NCBI GenBank assembly: GCA_006176705.1 | Contig: QRFJ01000048.1 | Span: forward strand, 907,221 to 971,220 | Source of the DNA: Cocos nucifera | Lineage: Eukaryota > Streptophyta > Magnoliopsida > Arecales > Arecaceae | Direction: 5' to 3' | DNA length: 64,000 nucleotides | In this document: piece after piece, positions 27,301 to 40,300 of the stretch | Layout of the letters: each line of letters begins with the position of its first letter | Numbering within the stretch: position 1 is the stretch's first letter | The notes under the pieces: generated by a model | The model's input: only the letters and a program-made list of their open reading frames with translations | Databases searched by the model: none | Told to the model about the DNA's origin: nothing | Program-made: the position numbers and the translations under genes

Positions 27301-27852
27301 TTTAAAAAATAATAATAATAATTTCTTTCACCTGAGAAAATTCATTGATTGATCAAGCGTTCCATTGAAAAAGAAATCCTAAAGATTCATGTAAATCCTA
27401 AAAATTCATATAAAGATGGTAAAAGAAATTATTCGCACACAAATCATTGATCATTCATCAAAAGCAATGTAGCATAGGAAGCAACATTCAGATTCACACA
27501 GGCATCCCACCAAAAAAGAAAAAAGCAATGTCCACCATCAAAAGGTTAAAACCAATTTTTTTTGGAGAGGAAAACCAAAAAGAACCCATCTTTGACAAAA
27601 ATTCAATCCAGAAACCCATGAATCCGAACACTAGAAAAGAAAAGCACGAACCTTCTCGTTCATTGTCTGGCATTTAGACTGCACGTAAGCATCAGGATCG
27701 AAATTATCGGTCTTGAAGATCTTCAGCTTATCCGCAAGCTGCACCCCGCTCTCTTGGCCGGCGGCCCCATTTGCCGCCTGGTTGAGCCCCGCGGTAGCGA
27801 CCAGCCCGGAGGGCACCGATGCCCTAGATCGAGACGACTTCGCCGAAGCCAT
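16396..27852 (-). CDS. EXO84B: Exocyst complex component EXO84B, seven coding exons
   Basis: EXO84 is a subunit of the octameric exocyst, which tethers secretory vesicles at the plasma membrane and, in plants, the cell plate. My splice model, all GT-AG and phase-consistent, is 27652-27852, 26156-26253, 23920-24961, 20514-21029, 19038-19226, 18826-18941, 16396-16558. This gives 774 aa, close to Arabidopsis EXO84B (about 750). The start is MASAKSSRSR. Residues about 40-150 form the helical, charged N-terminal Vps51/EXO84-like region (IFKTDNFDPDAYV, EIRHLCSYLQDLKKAS, SKEISDLERELLSIRN). An acidic linker (SPGSESSAEDDASN) follows, then the alpha-helical C-terminal body (KWLAEFPDMLDVLLAERRVD; PRPLGPLGLQQFVILFGQGR). 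The tail is Ser-rich. No signal peptide or membrane segment is seen, as expected for a peripheral complex. Introns of 0.1-2.9 kb hold microsatellites and tandem repeats. No frameshift or premature stop: apparently functional. The B rather than A/C paralogue is inferred from overall resemblance. Confidence 0.93.
17070..17195. repeat. 63-bp tandem duplication in last EXO84B intron
   Basis: AAAGGACAACCGCAATTGCA at 17071 recurs as AAAGGACACCTGCAATTACA at 17134, each followed by a GAAAAAGT.ACATAAGAAAGG segment. Confidence 0.7.
17519..17583. repeat. Compound (TG)n(GA)n microsatellite in EXO84B intron
   Basis: About 14 TG units followed directly by about 18 GA units, in the last intron (16559-18825) of the exocyst gene. 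Likely polymorphic. Confidence 0.95.
17826..18050. repeat. 38-bp minisatellite, about six units, in EXO84B intron
   Basis: The unit ATATATGTAGCAGAAGGCAT followed by ATGAAAATGTTAACATTA recurs at about 17862, 17900, 17938, 17976 and 18014, plus a partial first unit near 17826. Units 3 to 6 are very similar; the first two are more diverged. Confidence 0.85.
18247..18302. repeat. (AAT)n microsatellite in EXO84B intron
   Basis: About 18 uninterrupted AAT/ATA trinucleotides within the last intron. Confidence 0.95.
20271..20334. repeat. 32-bp tandem duplication in EXO84B intron
   Basis: CCAGTAAAATAATATTATAA, continuing with ACAAGATTTAGA, starts at 20271 and again at 20303, essentially identical. 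Confidence 0.85.
25712..25769. repeat. Exact 29-bp tandem duplication in EXO84B intron
   Basis: GCCTTTTTATCTATCACTGT, continuing with TTCATTCAA, occurs at 25712 and again at 25741 without differences, indicating a recent duplication. Confidence 0.9.
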
Positions 27853-28090
27853 CCAGCGCTCGATCCAACAACAAGCAAAACCTAATCAACAAAACTCCAA
27901 TCCCAGGAGATTCTCTTCTCCAACAGCCGCCTCCCGGATTCGACCTCGAAGAGGAAAGAAGAGAAGCGAGGGCGATGCTATCAATCCCACTATGTGGAGC
28001 TCCGGCGAGGGGATCGATCCGGGGTAGGGGGCATCGCCGGAGAGGAGAGGCGGTGACGGGATCGCGCGTGACCGGATCTCGGTGGCGTGA
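27853..28090 (-). promoter_or_regulatory. 5' leader and proximal promoter of EXO84B
   Basis: GC-rich sequence directly upstream of the start, grading into AT-rich DNA beyond 28100. It is pyrimidine-rich on the sense strand (CTCGCTTCTCTTCTTTCCTC), typical of a plant leader. A 14-codon upstream frame (27990-28034) begins at ATG 28034 and stops well before the main start. No clear TATA box was fixed, and the transcription start is unknown. Confidence 0.5.
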
Positions 28091-31000
28091 CGGGGGTAGG
28101 GGATATCAATTTATTATCACTCCCCCTTTTTTCAGGAAAAAAAACGAAGAATAGGATGGAAAATTCGGAACGGCGAACTTGGCAAATTTGCCTGCTTAGC
28201 GTAGCAGCTGGCGAAGTGGGGAGGGAGAGGAAGATGGAAGTAGATTTGCCACCAAAACAGCTGGGGAAACGGCTGCCATTGGTGAAACGAAGTGGGAAAC
28301 GGAGACTCAGGTTGTTCAAAATAACAGCATATCTTGGAATGGAATCAATTGTTTTCCTTTTTTTTTTTTTTCTAAGAGATAATCAATTGTTCAAAAGATT
28401 GGTTTTTTTAGGAGGAAAAAAGAAAATCTTGTTGGTTTTCAGAGGTTATCGTATCATCATATTATATTATAGGGGAAAAAGATACCCAGTTCGCTATGAG
28501 CACGGTTGTAGTATTGATTTCAGAACGGGTGTGGTTGGATACCAAGTTTCTAATTTTTTCAAAGCGTGCTACAAATACTGGATGCTCAATCTGACATTTA
28601 TGGCAGGTTTCCACCTGCCATTAAAAAGCTCAATCTGACATTTCTGGTGGATTTCCTGGAAGATTAATTTGACAAGCATGGCAGGTGGAAACTTTCAAAA
28701 AAAATAGAAACCTAGTTTCCACCTTCCAATAGAAATAAAATATTTTCCTTGTTATAGGAATACATTCTACCAACCCCACAGCAAAAAACAAAAACGAAGC
28801 CTAACGTGTACATAAGCTAAGCTTATGCATTCAAGAGGAAAGCATCCAAAATTCGTAAATATTTACAGAGAGGTTAAATAATAGGGAAGATAGCAAGCTT
28901 GGGCATATAAAATCGAACTTATTTGGAATCGTGAATCACAAGTCAAATAAGCGATTCAAAATACACCTTATTGCATGGCCAATGCACCGCTTATTTAAGA
29001 ATATAGAATTGTCTGGAACTACACGAATATTTCTATTAAAAGTAAAACTGTATGGGCAATTTAAGTATTCCAAGATCAGGATGAAGCGAACATCATCCAT
29101 GCAGGAAATAATACTTGTGAACCTTGTGTTAGATTTTGGACTCAAACCTACATTAAATTCTAAGTCTCACAAAAACATAAGCTAGAATGACTAGCCATTC
29201 TTACCCTCAATCATGATTATATGTTTCAAACATATAACACAAATCTACAAAAATTTGAACTCAGGCATAGCAAATCTAACATGCTGCTGCATTTTTCTTT
29301 TTTTTCCAGAGCGAATTTTTGCGACTTTATTCATATTCCATTAGCATTTACGACCAAACCACTGAGCACATTATTTGATATTTTCTACATTACATTATGA
29401 TATGGTATGTCATTACACGTCATTATTATACTATTTTGTTGGTCTATCAAGATACTTGATGATGAATAGAGATGATAACAGATCAGATATAGATTGGATC
29501 GATCGATATCTATATCCATACTATAATTAAAAATTCTAATATCAATCTTAAATTAGGTCAGATCGAGTCAGACCAAATAGAGATACGTATCAAGTCAGAT
29601 TAGATAGATAAGAAAGATCGATTAGATTCAATAAAAAATTCATTATCTAAATATTATAAAAGAATTATAATTTTAAAAAAATTAAATTAAGATTATATTG
29701 AGTCAGATTCAAGTCGAGCAAATCATTATCCATATCCGACTGGAACCCCCTTCAATGTTGGCAGCCCAAATGATGAGTGGAGGATGCTCTCTTTTTGAAC
29801 TGACTTGTTAGTTTGGACTTCAAGCAATCCAACATTAATATCTAGCTCTATTGCCAAATCATGAAATCATCTTTTGACCATGGCTGTCTTTTTTTTAGCT
29901 GTCATGGTTGATCTTTGCATCTCGGCAAATTTGGTTAGGTAGGAGGGAAGATATGGATAGGCATGGAAAATGTTATTGGTTGATGACCGCACTAATATTA
30001 TGATAATCAGTACTTTAGTAATGTAGTGGTTATAAGATGCACAAAGTAGACAGCAACATCTCTTATCATCTTAAGGAGCTACAGCTATCTAAGCCAAATT
30101 ATAAGTTTATAACAAAGTTACTAAAATTATAAATAAAGAAAAGGCCAAATAGAATTCCAAGGGCCTCCCATTTTCATTACCATGAACTGTAAAATGGTTC
30201 TTGAAACAAAGTGACAAGAAATCCAAGTCTGATGGCAGTTTTGTGAGGGTAAGGGTGTATCTTTCTCACAAAAAAAAGATTCACCTTCTTTCATGTGAAT
30301 CCACCATTGGATCATCCTTCGGATGCTTTGAGAGTTGTGCAATGCATGATAAATAGAGTTTGAAATACTTTGAGATCTGTATAGTAGGTGATCTAATGGT
30401 AGATTTGTGCCAAGGAAGGTGAATCCTTCTCTGGTACGAAAGATGCAACCATTTTGTGAGCCTGCCTATTTGGGTAGCACCTCGTCGCAGGTTCTCCTGC
30501 AGATACGTCACCAACTCCAAGTAACCCAAAGGTACATATAATACGAAAGCAGAGGATTTGGTACGCAGATTACCAAAATAAAAAGGATTTCTAACAGAGA
30601 GAGAGAGAGAGATTCCTTACAACAGCCGACGACAGGAATAAGAAGGGTGACGGGAGGGGCAGTGTACTTAGTCCAATGGTTGGAAGTACACACAGACCCA
30701 AACAGTCCTCTCTATTTTTATTCCCTAGCTAGCTTAGCCGCCCGGAGACACGGAGTCAACGAGCAGCGTGGATTGTACCCAAAAAAAAAAAGAAAAACGA
30801 GTAGCGTGGATGCGGATAGGCTCCCCACCTTTCCCACTTCCCTTTTCTTCCATGATTATGCGTGCATGTGCCTTCGTGGCCTTACCGCCCGTTGCGCTGG
30901 CGTTTGCTGCAACAAACTCAACAGCTTTTCTGCTTGTTTTAAAAGAAAGTGCACGACGGCTAAAACAGTTGTAATGACATAAATTTGCCATTGCAGACAG

Positions 31001-32053
31001 ACTTAAACTGCACCCTAACACCAAAGAATATAGCTTTACTTAGTTTTGACGCATCAACCTCAATTTCCCAACATAGAGTTCAACCCATTAAGAGGACCTG
31101 CCACCCAAATTCATGGTCCCTCAAATGCAATCATTTAGATGCTATTTCAGTTTCTTGGAAAGTGATGGCACGAGTTGTCATTAAATTCAGGAATTTTCAA
31201 CAGTAATTTAACACAGTTAGGAAGGTGATAAAGCCGTCCGTAGAAACAATTTGCAACGCAAGAGAAAATCCACATCAATGATTCTAATCAAGTGATGTTT
31301 CATTGCTCAATTTGTTGATGTCAGCAAAGAGAGTTTAAAATTGGCGCCGCGCAATCTGAAGACAGGTTTCGAAAAAAAAAAAAAAATTTAAAATTTCCAG
31401 TCGACTCCCAAGTCATTTATCCCAATAACTTAGAAGCCTTGAGTAATGCTCTAAAAAAAAAAAAAAAGGGAAAAAACAACTCTCAACATTCCTGCGTATC
31501 GTGGCTCATTAACGTGCAACATTCCACATTGCGGACAAGAACTAAAGCCTAATACATTCAGAACTCGTAGAGGGAAGCCTCACATAAAATTTTATTATTA
31601 AAAAACGGAAAAAAAAGAAAAAGAAAAAGCTCTAGACGATGGCTAGAAAAAGAACGGCCCTGAAGTTTTCTGAAAAGAACATATATTAAATAGTTTTCTA
31701 TGAGACATCGACCATGGTACAAGTAGATCAATAATAAGCCCACAAGGGAAACATCGCAAGAGAGCACAACGAACATTTTCTACCTCGTTAGAGAGGATTA
31801 CCAGATGGACTTCTTTATCATCCAACCTCTCCATACAAACAGGACAAACAGGTCGGAGAAAAAGACCTGCAAAGCAGAGTCAATGTCAAAAGATACTGTC
31901 AGGAGGGGGAAGTGCAAAGTCGGTGAATTCTTCAAATTTACAGGTGTCGATCAAATTCCACCAGCAAGATGAAGAGAAAAAACATTGGGTATAGCATCAT
32001 CACATAAACCATTTCTGCATGACAGACTTTATTTCAGAGAGGAAAAAAAAAAA

Positions 32054-32074
32054 GGGGGGGGGGGGGGGGGGGGG
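32054..32074. repeat. Poly-G tract (about 21 G)
   Basis: An uninterrupted G run follows an A run. Such long G homopolymers are rare in plant nuclear DNA and can form quadruplexes; the exact length may be a sequencing artefact. Confidence 0.85.
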
Positions 32075-33880
32075 TATAAGACAACTTTATTCAACCGGCA
32101 ATTATACCTATTAATATTCTCCAAGTTTGTAGCAAAAAACAAATCAATATTCTCAAGTTGTCTATTCGTTTATGAGAAGGTTAACTGATATTCCTAAAAT
32201 ATTGAGATGGGAACATGTGGCAATCTAATCATAGGGAAAAGAAAGAATTAAACAGTCTAAAGCAAGCAAAACGAAACGCCCCCTTTTGGCAGGCTTTACA
32301 GCAACACAAGTCCATGAGGAATTTTCACATCAAAGATGCCAAAAGCTAGAGTTCCAGTATTGTAAAAGATTTTCACTCCAAGTAGAAAGCTGACAAAAGG
32401 GGAAAGAGGCGAAAATGACACCATCCTTCATTTCCCAATCTAAATCTGCATGCATTGCAATTACTTTCCATGCACATTTTTTATGCCCCACAAAATACTA
32501 AATCCCCTTCATTTTAAGTTCCAAAATTCCACTTAAAGTAGTATGTTTCCCAAACATTCCAATGTAGTATCTGTTAAACCAACCAAGGTTTTTCTTTTCA
32601 TTATCGCAACCTTGTTTCATATTACACCAAGAAACAACACCATCTTCAGTATATGTATAAATGGTTGGATGTGCCATCATAAACGATACCTAACAAACTA
32701 CAGTGACCTTAAAATCATTAGCCACCCTATCAGCTCGGTTTCAAAATTGTTGGGCATTCTTAAAGCAAGAAAAAAAAAGCAGATGATCTTTTCAGATGTA
32801 ATTTCTAGTTACTTCTGAATCCGATCTATGGCAATCACATGCAGAACCAAGTAACATTTTATCTTTGGTTTAGCTTGCAAGGCCACGGAATCAATTAATC
32901 AAAAATATAAGTCCATCATACTCAATAGTCCTAGGAAGGCTTAAGATTGGTTAAAGCTCAGATTGATGTTACTCTATTAGAAATGGAATGAACAAGGGCA
33001 ATGTATATGACGATTGATCATTCACCAAAAGAGAACGATGTTTTGTGTCAAGTAATTAGTGTTGCCCTTCTGAGGTTCTAAAATACTTCGTGTCAACATC
33101 ATTCTCGCATAATTCACGTTGATCATAATGGAGCCTCCTATGTGACTTCCACAGAATCATTGGTGCAAATCTGATTGGAAAATAGAATTAGAATATTGTG
33201 ACTCTTAATCTGTACTTCATGCCCTTAGTTGCTTTAATTACCTCCATCTCATGCTTTATTCAATTTAGAACTTTATGAAAAAGTCGTGAAGTTGCACTCT
33301 TAACCTTTTCTACCTTTTCCTCATCCCAGAGCTATAATTCAAACCAAACATTTTTTTATTAAAAAAAAATATCAAGCCAGTCATTTTAATGAGGAATTTG
33401 AGGTCTATGAAAAAGAAAGACAATGAACAAATTATTTTTATTCAACCAATCCTTGGCGCATGCCCACAACTAACTTACGATAATAGGAACATAGTTGCAT
33501 TCCAGATCGCATTGCTGTCATGATGATGAATAAATGACCAATTATCCTTATAAACACAAGATATACGACCAATAAAGCAACTGCTGCAACAGTGGGTTGC
33601 ATGGTTACATCATGTGGTAGAAACATATGGTCAACATATCTACCCTATTTCATTGGAGTAAGAAACTTTTCCCCATCCCAACTTAGGAGCTTAAGAATCA
33701 CACAAATTGGATTTAGAGTCCAGGTTTGGTCACTTTAATAGTTGTCTTAAAAACTTCACAAATTCAAGGCCAGGCTTCATCACAAAGAAGTGTTTGATAA
33801 TAAGAAAATAAAGCGGAATGGGAAGAATCTGAAGAAAAAATATGGTTTGTTGCTGCACCAGAATCTAATTCCAGCTAGCA

Positions 33881-33895
33881 GGGGGGGGGGGGGGG
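33881..33895. repeat. Poly-G tract (15 G)
   Basis: A run of 15 G followed by CGGGG, 400 bp past the CCR4 stop codon on its downstream side. Confidence 0.85.
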
Positions 33896-34300
33896 CGGGG
33901 AACAGACCCAACCTTTGGCATTTTTTGTACAAAGTAGCTGCCCCGGGATACTTCCAACTAGCAATCATGTAAGGCAATTGTTGAGACTCTGTTTTTCGAA
34001 TTTACATCCTAGGTCATTATAACTTAGCTTCAAAGTGGGACTTTAAATTGTTGCTTTATTGGTTATAGCGAGCAAAGGCTGTCTGGCCAATTATTATATG
34101 GAGTTTATCTCTCTTCCAAAATCATCTCTAAGATCTTTTTAATTTATCATATAAATACAATTTTTTTAAAACCATCAGATATGCATGAGATCTCAAGGCA
34201 GGATTAAAAATAAGTTATACAAATTCATGTCTTGTACAGATCAAGAAAGAAAATGAAATGAGGAGAAATAGAAAAGTGAACTTTTTGTGCACCTCTAATT

Positions 34301-37300
34301 TCAACGTCTGACTCTAGGCTTGCACCGGAATTCTGCCAAAAGTGCTAGATGATCTGATGACCACTCAGCAGAAGGAAGAGCTGTGTCTTTGCGCAAGCTT
34401 TCCTCATCCAAGAGTTCCAATAGTGATTCCACTGTCAAAGAGTCCGCTGAAACCACAAGATGCAACGCCGCTCAGAGTAAAGCAGGAAACCAAAAACAAA
34501 AGAATGCAAACTCACTAAATTATAATAAGAACTACAACAGTTGCCCACCTGTGTAAAATATGTAATCAACTGTGCCAATAAAATCCCTAGTACAATTTGT
34601 GAACAAAGGTTCATTTGTTGTGGGATCCATTCTCTTCCTTTGTTGTTCTAAACTGTGACCAACCACCATCATCCTCGCAAAAGAAGAGTAAGCACTCACC
34701 TGTAATGCATGCTACAAGTTAATACCAAGTACTCAGAGATCCAGGTCATGTAATGCAGGTATAAATATTACCAGTGGAAGCTGGTGAGTTAACTTGCTAG
34801 GAGGGCGCAGAATGCAAAGGGGGTCTATAGCCAAGTCCGGATGCAGTTGATCTACCTTGCCCATTGCAAGAAGCGCATGAGGAGCACTACATCCACCACA
34901 TTCTCCTCAGACATTTTTTGACTACCTATATAAGAAATCATAAAAAGCTCGGAAAGAAACTAAGAATAAAGCTGCACACCTTCCTGGAACTGAATTGAAA
35001 TCTCCACACACCAACATAGGAATGTCTGCACTGACAGCAATTTTCTCCAATCCTTTTAAAAGAGTATGCACCTGAGAAGATTCCATTCATGACAACATTC
35101 AAGAAAAATTGGAAAGGAATACAAACAAAAAATAAACACATGATTATTAGAATGTGATAGGATCAGAACCTGCCAGAGCTTAACATCTTTGTGATCCTGA
35201 TGGACGTTTACATGTGTATTTGCCTGCAAACATAGACCAGAGCAGAAACAAGTGGTTAGAAGAGTCCCTGGTAAATGCATAATAAAACATGACCGACAAC
35301 CTACAGTTTTACACATAATGCACACTCCCATTATAAAAGATGCATGCAGAACTAGACATGCAGACTAGTAATAGTAAAACATATCTGCACAAGGCACAGC
35401 AACCAACATCCTTTCTTTCTTGTAAATTAAACAAAAGAAAGGAAAGAATAAATTTCATTTTAGCTTTGTGATATAGAATAAAACCTACTCTTTAAGACTT
35501 GCAATTATGCCTACGTAGCCAATGGCTCATTTACTAATGAAAAACGGACAACCAATAGGTTGGATGGACTTGGCCTCATTCCCAGCAAATGTTAAACAGT
35601 GCAGTCTCACTCGATGAACCCATTGGTGCAATACAAGGTACAGCCAGCAGATGCTATGACCAGGTGGACCATGCCAAGCTTCGCAAGAGTCAACAGAACA
35701 GGGTTGCAAATCTTATTCATAACAAACAATTGCAATTGTCCTAATGCATATGACACATTGATATAAGACAGATACAATTAAGGCCCTACTTGAGATTGTT
35801 TTTGGCAGTAGAACATTATTGCTAGTATAGCTTTTAACAAAAAATCGTTTGATGTTTGGTAACTACTTTTCTAAAGCATTGTGAAACTATAGCATCTGTT
35901 TGGTAACCAAACTGTGAAAGTACATTTGATATGAGAAAATGACAATAAAGGACATTACACAGTTCTTTCAATTTGTTAACTTTTTGTACCATAAATAACT
36001 GTTGTTATAAAATATTTTTAATTTACAAATTATTTATTTTGAAAAGTATAATATTATAGGAATATAATAATGTTATTACTATTAAAATATAATTTTCATG
36101 ATATAATAATCATAGTAACATATTACTTTTCATAATATCAGTATAATATAATATAATACATTACATAGTATAATACCATTATAATATATGAATTTCATAT
36201 CATTATTTTAGTACAATATTATAATAGCATTATATTATAATATTAATTCCACATTGATATAATATAGTGTAAAGTCTGGATATATTTTCGTCACACAAAC
36301 AGCATCCCAAGAGCTTTTGGTTGCTCCAAAAGCAATCTCAAATGAGGTCTAAGAATTCACTTGAGTAGATAATGATCGATTTTCCAAGCCTCTAGCGAGA
36401 AGGTGAATACAAGCACCAGCTTTTAAAGGTTTGCTCAGTTATATGACATTCAAGCCATTTTCTGTGTGTCAAGACTAAAAGGTCATTGTGGACCTGTGGT
36501 TTATCCAAGAAAACTTCGTATCCCAGGTAGTTTCTGGATGGATCAGGAAAATTTGATATTGGTTGGTCTTTAAAAGAGTACAATGAAATACAATGCATGA
36601 AAGTAATATTGGTCGAGACTTTAAAAGTTACACTTTGTGTCATCTAATACAAACATCTTGAATGCATAATCAAGAATATCCACCTTTCCAAACAAGAAAA
36701 ACTAGTACCCAGAAGAAGTTAGCATGAGACAGAAAAAGGAAAGAGCCGGTGGACCTACCACACAAAGAAGCTGTCTTTTTCCAGGATTATCAGCACCATG
36801 GTTACTGAATTTTGCTTCAAGTACCACAATAAGAGCAATATTATCCTGTACAGAGGAAGATAGTTAATACACGGTATTTAACAGAACAAAGCTTGGAAAA
36901 CAAAAAGCTCAAGATATCTTAAATAACGTGCAAGCCAGCAACCTTAATCAATCGACTCAAAGCCACTTTCTTCTGACCAGGTTGAATAACAGCATCTGTC
37001 AAAGACTGTGCAGCTTTATTGAATTCAACCTGCAAAACGAAATGAATTTATCAGCTAAATGACATAACAGTGGTCGATGACTAATCCCAGAATTGCATCT
37101 ACCTCATATTTTTTGACATGTGAAAACTTGTCCCGGCAGAAAAAAGTTGCGCAGCCATCAATTGCATTCGGATTTCCACTATATACCTGAACCAACCACC
37201 AGTTGTTTAACCATATTTACAACTGAAAGCAATGGAAAGTTAAAGTTTCAGAAGCAACTGAGCATGTGAAAGTTAACCTCTGATGTTTTTTTCTTGTAAA

Positions 37301-40300
37301 GCGCTTGATATCCATGCTTATCTAGTTCAGGTGCAAAAAACTCCTCAAAATGGTCACTTTGAACCTGCAAAATTATAGCATTGCCATCTGTAGTTTGCAC
37401 AATTCTATCCAAAAACTGAACATGGTAATAGTTTCTTTGGAATGTCAGACCAATCATTTGAAGATTCATGACCACAATGCAACACAAGCATCTCTGTATT
37501 ATTCATGCCGTGGAAAGATAAGAATTAGGAGCCAAAAACCTCTGACACACAAGCACCAAGAAAAATTTTTTCATAGCCAGAGAATTTTGAATTCTGTGAT
37601 TGCCAATGAAATTGATCTAAGATTTAATGGCATTGTTCTAAATTAGAAATCATAAACAAAATGTGAGGAATTCAAATTTATATTCTCCCTTGAGGTCTGA
37701 GGTGCTATCAACTTGCATGTCATATCTGGGGTTTCTTCTACTTAACAGAAATTCGGTTATCAAGGTCCATTAAAGATGTGATGGAACCAGAAAAATAACT
37801 GATAGATCTAGAAATTGAATACATTATATGATTCACTCCATGATAAAGAATGTCATAATCAGAATTATGTACCTCTTGAAGACAAAGGATGTCAGCATGA
37901 TAACCAACGATTTCCCGCAACAAATTCTGCCTACGGTATGGCCATGAAAGAGCCCAAGAGGGGCAATAGCTATATGACTCACTGGTTGCATATGCATCGG
38001 AGAGAATGTTGTACGAGAGCACTGAGAAGGTTCCAGAAGATACAATTCGGCTATCAGGATCCATATGGCCCAAGACATCATTCACTTGAATCATGCGTCG
38101 TGGAGTTGGAGTTGGAGCTGGTATCACACGTGATGTCATAATGTTATTTGCATTTCCTACAGGTATTCTTGTCTCTGCATCAATTGCTACACATTCAAAC
38201 TTCAGAGCATAACCAATATCATCAGATGTGGGTGTATATGTTCTAGACCGTCCAACTTCAAACAAGCTATCACCACTCCTTTCTGCAACAGCAGTGGGAT
38301 ATATAGGTGTGGAAGCATTGCTCAGGCTAGGGCTCTGTCCAATATTAGATGTCGAACCAGAAATCCCTGCATTTGTAGCTCCAGATCCAGTACCACTAAA
38401 GCGTCCAAACATTTCTTCCTCCTCTGTTCCATTTTCATTTGAGATGTTACTTGCTCGCTCATGTAAAGCCCGATGGTGCTGCCAAGCATCTGCAAAACAC
38501 TTAGGCGTGCAATGGAAACTCTTGGCAGCAGGTACTTTTGCCTTGACACAAACCAGGCATTGTAATGTTGCTTGTTCAGTTGGATGTACGCTGCATACAG
38601 CAACTTTTCTATCACTTTGTACACGATACCTGCACCACAAATAAGAAGACATTTTGGAACACTAAGTTATCCCAATAGAAACAGCAAAATATTTAGTTTT
38701 CAAAAGTTATACCAAAAAAGTATCAACTTGCAATAGCTATCATATCTCCAGCCGTATATGTCAAAAGATTTAGTTGTCCAATCATTATTTCTTCTAGCAG
38801 GAAATTTGTCAATGAAACAGAAATTTATTCAATTTTACTTGCATTAACATTATCACATGATAATTTCTTAAAGATCAGACTTAATTACATGCAAATAAAG
38901 TGAATGATTAACACAAATGTGACACTTCTATTAAAACATAGTATTTCAAAGGCACAATAGAAGGCAATGGCTGGTATTATGTTGATTCTATGAAATCATT
39001 ATCCTTGATGGCATTGCATAATGCTTTCTCTAGCAATTTTGAATAATAAAACCACTTCAGAGAACATAATCCTTCAGCAAACCTACAATACCTAGCTAAC
39101 TCTACCTGCCTCAAGTGTCGCATTTTAAACTGGCACCTAGACACCATTACCAATATATAATAGGGCACACATAATTTTATAGAATCTTGGTAACCAAATT
39201 GCACTTTTTTAGGGCTCATAGCTTATGATGATGACCACCACAAAGCCATCTTTTTCCTTTAAAAAAAAATTAAGCATTTCTAAATTTATGAACATTTCAA
39301 TTTCACCATATTTTTTAAAGATAATTAACCATAGGATTCACAAAATGACAGAACATCTAAACTTCTGGACTCATTCTTAAATAATTAAAATTTAGCTTGC
39401 ATAATAACTTCCAGCACCAGCATTTTAAAAAGGATACTGGCTCTACATCCTGAACTTAGACACCACCATCGTGCAACCCCATACAATTTTCAATTTATTT
39501 CTCAAGTATAAGGATACAACATCAATAGCATTCAAATGATGACGCACTTAATTTCTGTTTTCTTTACTAAGTAACCAAACAGAGATGTCATCAAACTGAA
39601 TGTTATTGGAAGAGAAAAATCAAAAAGACAACTACTCAAAAATCTAAACTCTTAAGAGGTACAAGACATCAATTGCCCCACATAAATGCACAATATTTTC
39701 TGTCCACAATCATTCACGAGGGTATCCTCATCATCCAATTTTTTATTTTCACACTTACTCCTTACAGCTAGAAATTTCTTCCATCATATCCTAATTAGTT
39801 TATGATTCTTTCAACCTCATCCAAGACCAAAGGAAAGCTCGTCTTTACGAGTATGCTATTCATTTCAAATTAATAAGAAACCTGATAGGAACAGCCTACA
39901 TACCAGTCTCTTGATATTTTCTCAAAAGTTTCAGTTTCCCACTTGACAATTTGTCATTCTTGCATTACATCCTTTGGTTGTCAACACTTCAAAAAGACAA
40001 CATAATAAATCATGTACGCTACATCTATCAAAAGTTTTGAGAGGAAAATAGACGGAGATTTCCATTTCCACTTTCAACAAGAAATCCACCTCCTTTTTTC
40101 TTCTTCTCTTTCTTACAAATTACATTTTCTCCCCCTCACGTAGCAGCGAAGCAAATTTCTTGAGTTCTCTATGTAGATCAAGGAAAAGCACCAAGTTATT
40201 GAACATTTACCACACATTCTCTTTTTGGTTATGTTATTGATTATTCATATTTTTTACAGCAATTATCTTTAGAATAGATGAAGGATTTGGCTATCACATG

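Larger units (their letters stand above)
28091..34300. other. Intergenic region between EXO84B and CCR4
   Basis: No complete gene recognised. Contents: an inverted GGCAGGTTTCCACCTGCC palindrome at about 28603-28620, a GATC/ATCGAT-rich segment near 29465-29755 that resembles dispersed plant repeats, a short (GA)n at about 30596-30611, homopolymers, and a poly-G tract at 32054-32074 and another at 33881-33895. A short RING-like exon-sized frame at about 31785-31868 is discussed under findings. Confidence 0.5.

Noticed and set aside
28087..28638. 183-codon frame on the + strand beside the EXO84B promoter
   Set aside because: No family resemblance, homopolymer-derived residues (Phe and Lys runs) and no splice or promoter context.
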